Assembly (NCBI GenBank): GCA_028691965.1
Contig: JAQUYE010000010.1
Location: 1-55,116, forward strand
Reading direction: 5' to 3'
Source: Paludibacter sp.
GTDB lineage: Bacteria; Bacteroidota; Bacteroidia; Bacteroidales; Paludibacteraceae
DNA length: 55,116 bases
A program made the translations under genes and the position numbers. Numbering within the stretch: the first letter of the stretch is position 1; the number at the start of each line of letters is the position of its first letter. The notes under the pieces were generated by a model. It was given only the letters and a program-made list of their open reading frames with translations, searched no databases and was not told the origin of the DNA. This document shows positions 44,404 to 55,116 of the stretch, piece by piece.

Positions 44404-46347
44404 TTAATTTTTTTTGATGGTCGAAAGCACCTTTTGATTGATTCTAACCGGGTACTTCGCACGTAATGTTTTAACCCATTCCTTTTCAAGGTATTCCTGA
44501 TAATCGGCAGTTACCAAACCACGCACATCAGTGTATTCTTCAGGACCGTTAGTTAAATTCTTACCCGGCACGCAAACGAAAGGATATGCGTTATCAAGTT
44601 CCGGTTGAGACCCGGTTTTGAATCCATAATAATCGACCCATTTATTATCTCCCTGTACAAATAATCCCTTTTCAACTTTCACATTTACAACAGAGTCGTT
44701 GAGTTGACGAATGTATTTGTCGATAGAATCAGCAGGCTGTGAAGCAATAATTTGTTTTACCTTAGTAAGTACTTCCTCCGAATTACACTGCAGCACTCTA
44801 CCCTTGAAATGAGGTTTGTCCCATGCATACTTCGTTTTGTTTTGTTCAAAAAATGCAGCTAAGCCTTCGGTGTCGCGCGAAGCTTTTTCCCACACCTCGT
44901 TGTTACTGACTTCAAAAAGCAAAATACCATCATGATACTCCTGCATCAGCAATCGGAAATCAGCATGCTTTTTCTCCAGTTGGGTATTTTCGTACTCCAG
45001 GATCTGCTGATCTGTAAAGTCGTTGAACTTACTATGGATGATATCACCGGCATCCTTTTTTTCTCCTGCAGAAGGGTTTTTAAGCAGGAATTGGTAGAAG
45101 TCAGCCTGCGTAACACTCTTACCGGCAAACTTCATCATCGGTTTTGAAAGTGTAGCTGCACTTTGCTGGAAAGTTGAATCCGAAAGGGTCTTTCCTTCTA
45201 ACAAAGAAATGAAATCCTGAAGTTGATTACCTTTAGTAATCCGAAGTTTATACGCTTTTTTAAGCTGGTTGATGAAGGCCTTTTGTCCCATAGAGGCACG
45301 TTCATCACGCTTAATCTGACGTTCCATTTCAGCTTTCTTCTCCTCAAATGAGGGGATTCCTTTTTGATCTAACAATTTGATAATATGCCAGCCATAAGCA
45401 GATTCAACCGGTTTGCTGATTTGGCCCTTTTCGGTGAGGGCAAAAGCTGCATCTTCGAATTCTTTCACCATTCTACCCGCGCCAAACCAGGGTAATTCAC
45501 CTTTTCGTGAGGCCGAACCACGATCTTCGGAATGAGCTTCAGCAACTTCCCCGAAATCAGCTCCCGACATCACCAGGTTATATAAAGAATCGATAGAAGC
45601 TTTTGCACGCTTATTGGTTGCGTCGTCTCCCTGAGCAGTAAACCTCATGATATGCGAAACAAGAATTTCGCCCTGCGATTTGCGACGGTTAAGAACCTTT
45701 ATAATATGGTATCCGAAATTAGTACGCACCGGTGCCGAAACTGAACCAACCGGAGTTGCATAGGCCACTACTTCAAACGGGTATACCGTACGGAAACCGG
45801 TTATCCAGCCAATGTATCCTTCGTTATCTGTTACTGATTGGTCTTCGGAGGTTTCTTTTGCTACAGCAGTAAAATCTTCCTTCTTAATTCTTTCAGCAAC
45901 TTCAGTTATCTTTTTCCAGGCTTTCAGGGTATCAGCCGGAGTCGCATCCGGACTTACCCTAACCAATATATGACTTACTTCAACATCTTCCTTTAAGCGT
46001 TCGTAAGCTTCTTTTAATAAGACTTCCTCCACCTCAGGATTAGTAAGGTACGGTTTAACCAATTGATTTCGGTAACCATTCAGCTCTGAAGTAAATGCTT
46101 TAGTGGTATCCAAACCCTGGCTTAGTGCTTCTTCTACTTTCAGTTTAAAATTAACAAACAGATCTACATATTCCTCCAATGATTTTTTATCCAGGGAGTT
46201 GTTTGAATTATTCTTATTATATATGTATTCGAATTCTGATTTATACACCGGTTTCTCATTAATATGCATCAAAACAGGATCTTTTCCTTTCGCCATTAGC
46301 GATGCAGACAATAAAAGCAGCGGTATAAGTTTAGAAAGTGTTTTCAT
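44404..46347 (-). CDS. Peptidyl-prolyl isomerase with two parvulin domains
   Basis: A 647-residue exported protein. A signal peptide (1-19) and an N-terminal chaperone region precede two tandem parvulin-type rotamase domains (about 120-220 and 225-325), recognised by VSHILVRV ... NFGYHIIKVLNRR and LVSHIMRF ... SAYGWHIIKLLDQKG. The remaining 320 residues are helical and unassigned. It is the promoter-proximal gene of the ppiase - SurA-N lipoprotein - SurA - OstA run, pointing to outer-membrane protein and LPS assembly. Confidence 0.9.
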   Translation of the reverse strand: MKTLSKLIPLLLLSASLMAKGKDPVLMHINEKPVYKSEFEYIYNKNNSNNSLDKKSLEEYVDLFVNFKLKVEEALSQGLDTTKAFTSELNGYRNQLVKPYLTNPEVEEVLLKEAYERLKEDVEVSHILVRVSPDATPADTLKAWKKITEVAERIKKEDFTAVAKETSEDQSVTDNEGYIGWITGFRTVYPFEVVAYATPVGSVSAPVRTNFGYHIIKVLNRRKSQGEILVSHIMRFTAQGDDATNKRAKASIDSLYNLVMSGADFGEVAEAHSEDRGSASRKGELPWFGAGRMVKEFEDAAFALTEKGQISKPVESAYGWHIIKLLDQKGIPSFEEKKAEMERQIKRDERASMGQKAFINQLKKAYKLRITKGNQLQDFISLLEGKTLSDSTFQQSAATLSKPMMKFAGKSVTQADFYQFLLKNPSAGEKKDAGDIIHSKFNDFTDQQILEYENTQLEKKHADFRLLMQEYHDGILLFEVSNNEVWEKASRDTEGLAAFFEQNKTKYAWDKPHFKGRVLQCNSEEVLTKVKQIIASQPADSIDKYIRQLNDSVVNVKVEKGLFVQGDNKWVDYYGFKTGSQPELDNAYPFVCVPGKNLTNGPEEYTDVRGLVTADYQEYLEKEWVKTLRAKYPVRINQKVLSTIKKN

Positions 46348-46453
46348 AAAAATAAGTTCAATTATAACATATAACTATTAATCATGCGAAGTAAGCACAT
46401 AAAACGGTTACTAAACCACTATGTTGTAAAATCATTAAGCTTTTTAAGCTTTT

Positions 46454-47989
<1,536 letters not shown>

Positions 47990-48009
47990 TTACAGGATCC
48001 TGATTACTT

Positions 48010-50250
48010 TCATGTAGTAATACGCTGGGTCGAATTTACTTCCCTGATTTTATTAATATTCTTTGCAAGTGTGTCAATCTCTTGTTTATCGTGAACATAG
48101 ATATAGAACTGTCCGATAAAAATACCCGCTTGAGTCTCGATGTTGATTTTGCTTATATTCACTCCGTACTGATCGGTAATAATATGCAGGATTTGTATTA
48201 ATACTCCCTTTTTATCTATTCCGCGAATTTCGAGAACTTCGTTATATGTCTGGGTTTTATGAGCTGCCCATTTTGCCGACACAAGATCGTCTCCGTAGTT
48301 TGATTTTAACTTGGAAGCTGCTTCACACTCCCGGCGATGAACAATTACGACTTCATTGTTATCAACATATCCCAACACATCATCACCTGGAATGGGTTTA
48401 CAACAGGGAGCCAGGCGATAAGTAAGACCTGCATTTTCCTCTCTCAGTAAAAATGTCTTTTTACGGTCGACGCGACTTGCCGGCACTAATTCAGGTTCCT
48501 TTTCTTTTGTTTTATCAGAGGGAGTTACAAAAGGAATCTTTAAGTAGCGGGTAAATTTATTCTTTGGTTTAAAAACGGTTTGAGCCAGCTCGTCCAGGTT
48601 GATTTTATCATATCCGGCCTGGAGGTAAAAACTATTCCGATTCGTAAAGTTGTAATACTTCATTATTTTCAGAATCGTTTCGTTATCAGCCTTCTGATTA
48701 ATTGCTGTCAGGGCTGCTTCCACTTTATTCTGTCCCTCCAGTATAGTAGTTTTCTCTTCTCTTTTAAATATGGAGCGAAGCTTTGCTTTAGCCCTGGCTG
48801 TAGTAACATAGTCGATCCATTCGGGCTGAGGCACCTGCTTTTTGGAAGTAATAATTTCCACCTGATCTCCACTAAGCAGTGTATGACTAAGCGGAACGAG
48901 TTTATGATTCACTTTCGCCCCTATACAATGTTCACCGAGATCGGAGTGCAGGGCAAAAGCAAAGTCAAGTGCCGTTGATCCCTGGGGAATGGTTTTTATT
49001 TCTCCTTTAGGGGTAAAAACGAAAATTTCAGAAGCAAAAAGGTTTAATTTGAAGGTGTCAATAAAATCGATTGCATTGGGTTCCGGATTTTCCAGTAATT
49101 CCTTAATCGTTTTCATCCATTTGTCGAGTTCCGATTCATCCTGCTCCTCTCCGGTTTTATATTTCCAGTGAGCGGCAAGCCCTTTCTCGGCAATATCATT
49201 CATTCGTTCGGTACGAATCTGAATTTCAACCCATTTCCCTCCCGGCGCCATCACTGTTACATGAAGAGCTTCGTATCCGTTGGCTTTGGGATTACTCACC
49301 CAATCCCTGATTCGGTCGGGATGCGGTTTGTAAATAGCGGTTAAAGCCGAATAAATCATCCAGCACTGTTCCTTCTCAGTAAGGCCCTCTTTGGGAGTAA
49401 AGATAATTCGCAAGGCCATAATATCGTATACATCCTCAAATGAGATGTTTCGGCTGGTCATCTTTTTCCAGATCGAATAGACAGTCTTGACACGTGCTTT
49501 GTACCTGAAATTCCAGTCCTGCTCAGCAAGCTTCATAGAAATAGGTTCTGTAAAGTCGTCGTAAAACTGATTACGAGCCTGTTCGTTAGCCGCCAGCTTC
49601 TTTTCTATCCGGGCATAGGTATCGGGATGATCGTATTTAAAACTCAGGTTTTCCAGTTCGTTTTTAATTCTGAACAATCCCAGTCGGTGCGCAAGAGGAG
49701 CGTAAATATACTGAGTCTCGCCGGTAATTTTATACTGCTTGGCAGGAGGCATAGAACCCAGTGTTCGCATATTATGAAGGCGGTCTGCAATCTTAATAAG
49801 AATCACCCGAATATCCTCCGACATGGTTAGCACCAGTTTACGAAAGTTCTCTGCTTGTGCCGAAGCATGTTCGGCAAATACTCCACCGGAAATTTTAGTA
49901 AGTCCGTCAACAATCTGGGCAATCTTCGGTCCGAAGAGATTTTCAATATCCTCCACGGTATAGTCGGTATCTTCCACCACATCGTGCAACAAAGCCGAAC
50001 AAATGGAGGTAGAACCCATTCCGATTTCCGAAGAAACAATGCGTGCTACTGCCAGAGGATGCATAATATATGGTTCACCTGACCGTCGGCGAAAACCCTT
50101 ATGAGCTGCTTTGGCAAAATTGAATGCCTTTTTTATCAGCTCTACTTTCTTACGGTGAGGTGAGGCCAGATAATCATTCAACAACGCTTCAAACTCTTGT
50201 TGAACGAGGATATCTTCAGTTAATTCAGTATCTTGCTGCTTCGGGTTCAT
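48010..50250 (-). CDS. RelA/SpoT family (p)ppGpp synthetase/hydrolase
   Basis: A 746-residue stringent-response enzyme. The HD hydrolase domain (about 45-200) keeps H64 and the HD pair H89/D90 in ALLHDVVEDT, so hydrolysis is probably active. The synthetase domain (about 255-375) has EDVYDIMALRIIF and NGYEALHVTV. TGS (about 410-475, VFTPKGEIKTIPQGSTALDFA) and a C-terminal ACT domain (about 670-746) follow. It looks bifunctional. It follows alanine dehydrogenase by 10 bases in an operon with a POT-like transporter. Confidence 0.95.
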   Translation of the reverse strand: MNPKQQDTELTEDILVQQEFEALLNDYLASPHRKKVELIKKAFNFAKAAHKGFRRRSGEPYIMHPLAVARIVSSEIGMGSTSICSALLHDVVEDTDYTVEDIENLFGPKIAQIVDGLTKISGGVFAEHASAQAENFRKLVLTMSEDIRVILIKIADRLHNMRTLGSMPPAKQYKITGETQYIYAPLAHRLGLFRIKNELENLSFKYDHPDTYARIEKKLAANEQARNQFYDDFTEPISMKLAEQDWNFRYKARVKTVYSIWKKMTSRNISFEDVYDIMALRIIFTPKEGLTEKEQCWMIYSALTAIYKPHPDRIRDWVSNPKANGYEALHVTVMAPGGKWVEIQIRTERMNDIAEKGLAAHWKYKTGEEQDESELDKWMKTIKELLENPEPNAIDFIDTFKLNLFASEIFVFTPKGEIKTIPQGSTALDFAFALHSDLGEHCIGAKVNHKLVPLSHTLLSGDQVEIITSKKQVPQPEWIDYVTTARAKAKLRSIFKREEKTTILEGQNKVEAALTAINQKADNETILKIMKYYNFTNRNSFYLQAGYDKINLDELAQTVFKPKNKFTRYLKIPFVTPSDKTKEKEPELVPASRVDRKKTFLLREENAGLTYRLAPCCKPIPGDDVLGYVDNNEVVIVHRRECEAASKLKSNYGDDLVSAKWAAHKTQTYNEVLEIRGIDKKGVLIQILHIITDQYGVNISKINIETQAGIFIGQFYIYVHDKQEIDTLAKNINKIREVNSTQRITT

Positions 50251-50260
50251 AGATGTCTGC

Positions 50261-51475
50261 TTAATAGCCTGCTAAAAAAAGTCCGATTTCATTCGAAGGC
50301 ATTCCAAAATATCCCGCGATCAGACGGTTTACCAGTATTCCTCCATACATATACACTCCATTTCTGAAACCTACACTTTCGCTGACTGCTTGTTTTACAC
50401 TTCCGGATTGGCCAATCTTCAACAGCATCGGAGTGAATATATTACTCAATGCCATCGAACTAGTACGTCCAACCCTCGCTGAAATATTCGGTATACAATA
50501 ATGGATAATACCATACCTGTCGTACACAGGATCGTTGATAGTCCTGCATTCAGAGGTTTCAAAACAACCACCCTGATCGACACTCAGATCAACAATTACA
50601 GCTCCCTGTTTCATCGTTTTCACCAATTCCTCCGACACCATAAAACGTTCACTTCCGTTGATATACCTGAGGCTTCCTATAACAGCATCAGCCGAGGCCA
50701 GAGCTTTAAACAATACTGCAGGATGGATTACCGAGGTAAACACCTGCTGACCGAGGTAATGCTGAATTTTACGTAGTTTATTGATGTCGTGGTCGAATAT
50801 CTTTACAGAAGCTCCCAGGGCCAGTGCGGTTCGGGCAGCAACAGAGCCGGCCAGACCGGCACCAAGGATTACCACTTCGGAAGGAGTAACCCCGGCCACT
50901 CCGCCCAGTAGCACCCCTTTGCCTCCGCTCCCGTTACTCATCAGTTCAGAGGCAACAGCTATAGCCGAACTTCCTTCTAATTCGGCCAGGGTATTGATTA
51001 CAGGAAAGGCTTTTTGCTCATCCTTTATAAGTTCGTAGGCAATTGCATTCAGTTTCTTGGATGCCATCAGCCGGATAGTTTCCGTTGAGAAATTGGAAAG
51101 CTGCAACATGGAAAACACCGAACGTCCCGGTTTCATCATCATGAGTTCTTCGAGTGTTGGCGGTGCGATTTTAAGTATGATATCGGATGCAAACACTTCG
51201 GGTGCAGACCCGACAATGATGGCTCCGGCCTCACTGTATTGAAGATCCGTGTACGACATAGGCAAGCCTGCACCAGTCTGCACTAACACAGTATGCCCTT
51301 CTTCCACAACTATGGAAACGCCCTCGGGAGTTAATGCCAACCGGGTTTCGGAGACAGGGTTTTCACAGGGCAGACCAATTGTAAGTCGCACGTGCTGCTG
51401 AATTTCCCGGAGCAACGACTCCTCCGGATATAACCTGCGTTGAGTAAGCGGATCCTGTTTCATAACTGACAACAT
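50261..51475 (-). CDS. ald: Alanine dehydrogenase family protein
   Basis: A 404-residue NAD-dependent enzyme of the AlaDH/transhydrogenase-alpha family, interconverting alanine and pyruvate plus ammonia. The N-terminal domain has the RLALTPEGV substrate loop, where R binds the carboxylate. The Rossmann domain has VVILGAGLAGSVAARTALALGA, and VDLSVDQGGCFETS carries the conserved Asp/Glu region. The N-terminus is about 30 residues longer than classic AlaDH. It lies six bases after the transporter and 10 bases before RelA/SpoT. A transhydrogenase subunit is unlikely because no beta subunit is adjacent. Confidence 0.87.
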   Translation of the reverse strand: MLSVMKQDPLTQRRLYPEESLLREIQQHVRLTIGLPCENPVSETRLALTPEGVSIVVEEGHTVLVQTGAGLPMSYTDLQYSEAGAIIVGSAPEVFASDIILKIAPPTLEELMMMKPGRSVFSMLQLSNFSTETIRLMASKKLNAIAYELIKDEQKAFPVINTLAELEGSSAIAVASELMSNGSGGKGVLLGGVAGVTPSEVVILGAGLAGSVAARTALALGASVKIFDHDINKLRKIQHYLGQQVFTSVIHPAVLFKALASADAVIGSLRYINGSERFMVSEELVKTMKQGAVIVDLSVDQGGCFETSECRTINDPVYDRYGIIHYCIPNISARVGRTSSMALSNIFTPMLLKIGQSGSVKQAVSESVGFRNGVYMYGGILVNRLIAGYFGMPSNEIGLFLAGY

Positions 51476-51481
51476 TAAAAT

Positions 51482-52846
51482 CTATACCAAAGCTTTCTTT
51501 TGGTCGATTCTACGGGTTACATAACCGTAAATCAACAGGGCAACTGCAGAGATCAGACCGATACCAACAAAAACAAACCAGATGTAATGCGCATGTTCTG
51601 TAGCTTTTGCATACGCTTCTGCTGTTTCAAATCCTTTTGGGTCGGGCACATATTTATCAAGCAGGAATCCCGACAAACCGAAAGCAAACAAATAGGAGAA
51701 GAAGGAATGCAAATGACTAAATCCTAAATATAAGCCTTCCTCTCCTTTCGGAGATTGAAGCGAGAAGAACTCCAGAAATCGGGGAGAGATAAAACATTCG
51801 GCAATTGCCTGCAGGGCGATTCCGACTATCATCATAAATGCAATAGGATGCAATCCTAATACAAAGTCACTTCCGATCAGAGTACCCCCTGCCATTACCA
51901 GTGCCGAAAGGGGTATGATCAGCATTCCTATGGTCATGGAAGTAAGCGCCGTTCGCTTCTTCATAAAGGATGTTACAAAATTTACCAGAACGAACACCAC
52001 CAATGGATTAACGTTTGCGTACCAACCCGGAGAAGCTTCTTCGCCTATCATACGAATAACGTACTTAGGCATGGTGGCATACATCTGACTTTGGATCATC
52101 CAGAATCCGGAGATAATAAGGATAAGTACAATCAGTCGAACATTGCTCATCACCTTCCACATACCCGAAAGGATTTCGCTGAATGATTTGCCCTTGCCTT
52201 CAACATGAGTTGATTTATAGAAGATAATAACAGCAATCAAAGCAAGCAGCGTCATCCCGGCAGAGAAAAAGTTCAAATAAACAAGTCCCAGGTCGCCCAT
52301 ACTTTTCCGTAACGGGTCAACAACCGTTTTGCCGGTAAAAGCGCCGATATTTACCATCATATAAAAGATGGAATATCCTGCAGCACGCGTTTCAGAAGTA
52401 GTTTCGCGGGCAACTGTACCCGATATAACTGCCTTAATAAACGATCCACCGATTACAATAAGCACCAGTACCGGGACTATCGACCACCTGAGCGGACTGC
52501 TATCCAGTCCGTAGAAAGTGGTTTGCATATCGTAGTGTACCAAACCGGCTCCTTCGAGCAAGGTCGGCAACAATCCTAACCCACCGTAGCCTAAGGTTAA
52601 TAAAAAGAATGCAAGAATTATAGAAGAGCGGAATCCGATTTTGTCGGCTATAGCACCTGCAAAGGTGGGCAAAAGATATAACATAGCGGAGAAAGCTCCC
52701 GAGATAATCCCTGCTTCAATGTCGGAAAAACCCCAAACATTTGATAAGTATAGTGTAATAACGATAAAAACAGCATAATAGGCGAGCCGTTCCAGTAATT
52801 CGACTGAGTTAGCAACCCAGAATGCTTTTGAAAATTTTTGAGCCAT
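51482..52846 (-). CDS. MFS transporter of the proton-dependent oligopeptide (POT) type
   Basis: A 454-residue inner-membrane protein with about 12-14 hydrophobic segments. The first helix carries ELLERLAYY, matching the ExxERxxYY proton-coupling motif of POT/PTR peptide transporters, and GAIADKIGFR is the MFS loop 2-3 motif. Substrate is probably di/tripeptides or amino acids (inference). The start at 52846 (MAQKFSKAFW) follows a -7 box at 52875-52882; the in-frame TTG at 52870 is too close to it. It is the first gene of the transporter - ald - RelA/SpoT operon. Confidence 0.85.
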   Translation of the reverse strand: MAQKFSKAFWVANSVELLERLAYYAVFIVITLYLSNVWGFSDIEAGIISGAFSAMLYLLPTFAGAIADKIGFRSSIILAFFLLTLGYGGLGLLPTLLEGAGLVHYDMQTTFYGLDSSPLRWSIVPVLVLIVIGGSFIKAVISGTVARETTSETRAAGYSIFYMMVNIGAFTGKTVVDPLRKSMGDLGLVYLNFFSAGMTLLALIAVIIFYKSTHVEGKGKSFSEILSGMWKVMSNVRLIVLILIISGFWMIQSQMYATMPKYVIRMIGEEASPGWYANVNPLVVFVLVNFVTSFMKKRTALTSMTIGMLIIPLSALVMAGGTLIGSDFVLGLHPIAFMMIVGIALQAIAECFISPRFLEFFSLQSPKGEEGLYLGFSHLHSFFSYLFAFGLSGFLLDKYVPDPKGFETAEAYAKATEHAHYIWFVFVGIGLISAVALLIYGYVTRRIDQKKALV

Positions 52847-52874
52847 GTGTAATTTATTAACGTTTACCAAAACG

Positions 52875-52882
52875 CAAAAATA
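52875..52882 (-). promoter_or_regulatory. -7 promoter box (TATTTTTG) for the transporter - ald - RelA/SpoT operon
   Basis: The minus strand reads TATTTTTG, 28 bases before the transporter ATG, in the gap after the tolC-type gene's terminator. Confidence 0.6.
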
Positions 52883-52918
52883 AGAATTTAATTCATATAG
52901 GTAGCAGTTTTATACATA

Positions 52919-52944
52919 AAAAGCTACCCCGCGGGGTAGCTTTT
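52919..52944 (-). terminator. 12-bp palindromic terminator after the TolC-family gene
   Basis: Bases 52919-52930 and 52933-52944 are perfectly complementary with a CCCC-GC-GGGG centre. The minus strand continues with a T run. It lies 18 bases after the TolC stop codon. Confidence 0.9.
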
Positions 52945-52962
52945 ATTCTCTGACTGCCGTAT

Positions 52963-54285
52963 TCAGAACCTTGAAAGCAATTCTCCACTGATTTCAAGGA
53001 GTGAAATTTCGCACAGCTTAGTATTGTAACTGGCCTGTACCAATCTTTCTTCGGCATCCAGTAAGCTGTTTTGTGCTTCCCTGAGCTCTATCCCTGAAAG
53101 ATCTCCGAGCTTGTAGCGCTCAATAGCTATTTCATAATTCTCACGTGCGTGCGACAGACTTTCCTGTTCGAGTTTTTTTAATTCAATATTGTTATGATAT
53201 GCCATCCACAGATTCGAAAAGTCGCTTTTTAACGATAGGGTGAGTTGTTCAAGCATTAATTCCTGATTGGTCAACTGCAGTCGGGCATTCTTTTGCTTAC
53301 GCGAGCGGTTAAAGCCATCAAACAAATTATAACCAACACTTAGTCCATAATTTAATCCTAGATTATTTTGAAGTTTATTTGGGGCGAACTCATAGCGATT
53401 TTCAGAATAGCCATACCCCGCGTTCACCTTCAGGTAAGGATAGTTAGTGCTTCGTGCCGATTGCAATTCAAGCACCTTAATCGATTTTTCCTTTTCAGCC
53501 AGTTGAAGATAGGTGTTGTTGGCAATGGTTGATGCCCACAACTGCTCCTTTATCAAAAGATTATCTACGGCGATAATGGTATCCTTTGCTTCAATATCCT
53601 GTTCCACTTCCTGCTCTGAAACTAACTGATTCAGGTTAATCTTTACCGAATGAAGTATCTCTTGCTGGCGAATCAGTCTGGAGCTGTCGGAGTTGAAATC
53701 AACCCTTGCCTGTTGGAGATCCAGACGGGAAAGGTTACCTATATTATACCTGGCTTCGACAATACGTAGCCGTTCTTTCGAGAGTTTAACAGCCGACTTA
53801 AGATTTTGAATCCGTATTGTTTGTTGTACCAGGTCGTAATAGGCTGCCGATAAATCAGCAATGTAATTTTCAATTTTCATCCTGGTTTGCAGAGCTCCCA
53901 TTTGTTGCAATTCCTTTAGGCGGGAATAGTTGGCCTGGATATTAAATCCATCAAAGAGCGTCCAGTTAAGGTTCAGTCCGGCTGAAAAATTGGTTGAACT
54001 TACCCCCGGAGTCTTTTCGGCAGCACTTCCGTCAGCAGGATATTGCGCATTGTTGTATTCCGTTCCTCCGAAAGTACTGTTCAGATCCAGCACAGGAAGC
54101 ATACCGGCATTCCCCGGAGTGGCATTATTATCGGTAAGCTGTTGATCATTGCGGGCAATACGGAGTTGAAAATTCTGCTGCAATCCCTTTTCAATTAATT
54201 GATCCAGACTAACCGGCAAGGCAGCATCTGACTGCACTGCCAGTAAAAGTCCCAGACCAAGTATAAATGTACGTTTTGTTTTCAT
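52963..54285 (-). CDS. TolC family outer-membrane efflux protein
   Basis: A 440-residue exported outer-membrane channel. A signal peptide (about 1-21) is followed by two related OEP repeats of long helices and strands: LKELQQMG ... YNIGNLSRLDLQQARVDFN in the first half and YNLFDGFNRSRKQ ... YKLGDLSGIELREAQNSLLDAEE in the second. Those two YxxGxLSxxxLxxA motifs are diagnostic. It lies downstream of the RND pump gene by 26 bases and forms the exit duct of that tripartite pump. The membrane fusion gene is presumably beyond the window edge. Confidence 0.93.
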   Translation of the reverse strand: MKTKRTFILGLGLLLAVQSDAALPVSLDQLIEKGLQQNFQLRIARNDQQLTDNNATPGNAGMLPVLDLNSTFGGTEYNNAQYPADGSAAEKTPGVSSTNFSAGLNLNWTLFDGFNIQANYSRLKELQQMGALQTRMKIENYIADLSAAYYDLVQQTIRIQNLKSAVKLSKERLRIVEARYNIGNLSRLDLQQARVDFNSDSSRLIRQQEILHSVKINLNQLVSEQEVEQDIEAKDTIIAVDNLLIKEQLWASTIANNTYLQLAEKEKSIKVLELQSARSTNYPYLKVNAGYGYSENRYEFAPNKLQNNLGLNYGLSVGYNLFDGFNRSRKQKNARLQLTNQELMLEQLTLSLKSDFSNLWMAYHNNIELKKLEQESLSHARENYEIAIERYKLGDLSGIELREAQNSLLDAEERLVQASYNTKLCEISLLEISGELLSRF

Positions 54286-54311
54286 TGTGTTGAAGTCATT
54301 GCCACGAGGCC

Positions 54312-55116
54312 TTATTGAATTTCCTTTTTACGGGTTGTTGCAATCAGATAATACATCGACGGTACAATAAACATAGTAAGGAAAGTAGATACTATCATCC
54401 CTCCCACTACTGCCACACCCATGGCAATTCGTCCGTTAGCACCTTCGCCCGATGCGAATACAAGGGGCAGCAGACCGAGAACTGTTGAGAAGCTGGTCAT
54501 GAGGATAGGACGCAACCGTTGTACCGCTGCACCCTTCACAGCTGCCAGTTTGTCCATTCCAGCTTCCTGACGCTGGTTAGCAAACTCAACAATCAGGATA
54601 CCGTTTTTAGCTACCAATCCAATTAACATAATCAGCCCGATCTGACTGAATATATTCATTGTAATCCCCCCAATCCACATAAAAACAAGGGCTCCTGTTA
54701 AGGCCAGGGGTACGGCGAGCATAATAATCATCGGATCTTTGAAACTTTCAAACTGTGCCGACAACACCAGGTAGATCAGTACGAGTGCAAGCACAAAAGC
54801 AAACATCAGACTCGAAGAGCTTTCCCTGAAATCTTTCGAATCGCCTGCCAATGCAGTACGGAACGAGTCGTCGAGTGTCTCTTTGGCAATCACATCCATT
54901 TCGTCCAACGCCTCTCCCAGGGTAACACCCGGTGCAAGTCCGGCCGATACAGTAGCCGAGCTAAAACGATTATAGCGGTACAACTGAGGGGGAGCTACTG
55001 TTTCTTTCAGCTCTACCAGGTTATCCATCTGTATCATCTCCCCGTCTTTGTTCTTCAGGTAGATAGTCTTCAGGTCAAGAGGTGTATTCCGTTGTTGACG
55101 GTTTATTTCTCCAAGA
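54312..55116 (-). CDS. RND efflux transporter permease, C-terminal fragment
   Basis: The last 267 residues of an inner-membrane HAE1-type RND pump; the frame runs off the right edge with no stop. Seen are part of the periplasmic porter domain (APPQLYRYNRFSSATVSAGL) and the final transmembrane bundle: LVLALVLIYLVLSAQFESF, PLALTGALVFMWIGG, QIGLIMLIGLVAKNGILIVEFANQ and RLRPILMTSFSTVLGLLPL. All are AcrB-family signatures. It pairs with the TolC gene that follows. Substrates cannot be deduced. The missing part would lie to the right of the window. Confidence 0.95.
   Translation of the reverse strand, partial: LGEINRQQRNTPLDLKTIYLKNKDGEMIQMDNLVELKETVAPPQLYRYNRFSSATVSAGLAPGVTLGEALDEMDVIAKETLDDSFRTALAGDSKDFRESSSSLMFAFVLALVLIYLVLSAQFESFKDPMIIMLAVPLALTGALVFMWIGGITMNIFSQIGLIMLIGLVAKNGILIVEFANQRQEAGMDKLAAVKGAAVQRLRPILMTSFSTVLGLLPLVFASGEGANGRIAMGVAVVGGMIVSTFLTMFIVPSMYYLIATTRKKEIQ

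Noticed and set aside
46420-46453. AAGCTT repeats after guaB as a terminator
   Set aside because: The AAGCTT units give only a short weak stem and the minus strand lacks a T run after them.

Overview
The window reads as chromosomal DNA of a Bacteroidota bacterium, most likely order Bacteroidales. The evidence is the repeated TAnnTTTG (-7) promoter box upstream of many genes, a giant hybrid two-component regulator (propeller/Y_Y_Y/HisKA/REC/AraC), DUF4271, DUF5686 and OstA-like proteins, a RelA/SpoT enzyme, and a T9SS-type C-terminal sorting domain. I cannot name the genus. About 41 protein genes are present, two of them cut by the window ends. I saw no rRNA, tRNA, CRISPR array, IS element or prophage, and no gene-free stretch exceeds about 220 bases.

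Layout. 1-8152 is mostly housekeeping: the end of a Na/Pi cotransporter, a Ca/Na antiporter, an ArgD-type aminotransferase, an SDR epimerase, a LOG-family protein, then DUF4271-hemD-rnpA-yidD and lpxK-punA. 8135-17688 is a small pectin locus: a hybrid sensor/regulator, a secreted T9SS-tagged protein, a GH28-GH105 fusion and a PL1 pectate lyase, with no SusC/SusD pair. 17905-26461 holds SppA, an M6 metalloprotease, upp, proC, a DUF5686 outer-membrane protein and xerD. 26598-31835 holds an S1/P1 nuclease, a thioredoxin-fold protein, a hemerythrin(RIC-like)-LuxR fusion regulator and a CPA2 antiporter. 32040-40240 is a hexuronate/sugar-acid operon: LacI regulator, tagaturonate epimerase, SDR fructuronate reductase, PfkB kinase, a LarA-superfamily enzyme, a PdxB-like dehydrogenase, then gnd. 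40316-47929 (minus) is an envelope-biogenesis set (OstA-like, SurA-like, two further chaperone/PPIase genes) plus guaB. 48010-52846 (minus) is a POT-like transporter, alanine dehydrogenase and RelA/SpoT operon. 52963-55116 (minus) is TolC plus the C-terminus of an RND efflux pump.

How the genes work together. The pectin locus would release galacturonate and unsaturated uronates in the periplasm. The 32-40 kb operon would convert the resulting tagaturonate/fructuronate to mannonate. The most interesting point is what follows. No mannonate dehydratase, KDG aldolase or uronate isomerase is in the operon. Instead it has a LarA homologue with the full nickel-pincer active-site pattern, a sugar-acid kinase and 6-phosphogluconate dehydrogenase. 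This suggests, as an inference, a route mannonate -> gluconate -> 6-phosphogluconate -> ribulose-5-phosphate that would bypass the Entner-Doudoroff branch. A second notable item is a one-component regulator that fuses a YtfE/RIC-like di-iron domain to a LuxR DNA-binding domain.
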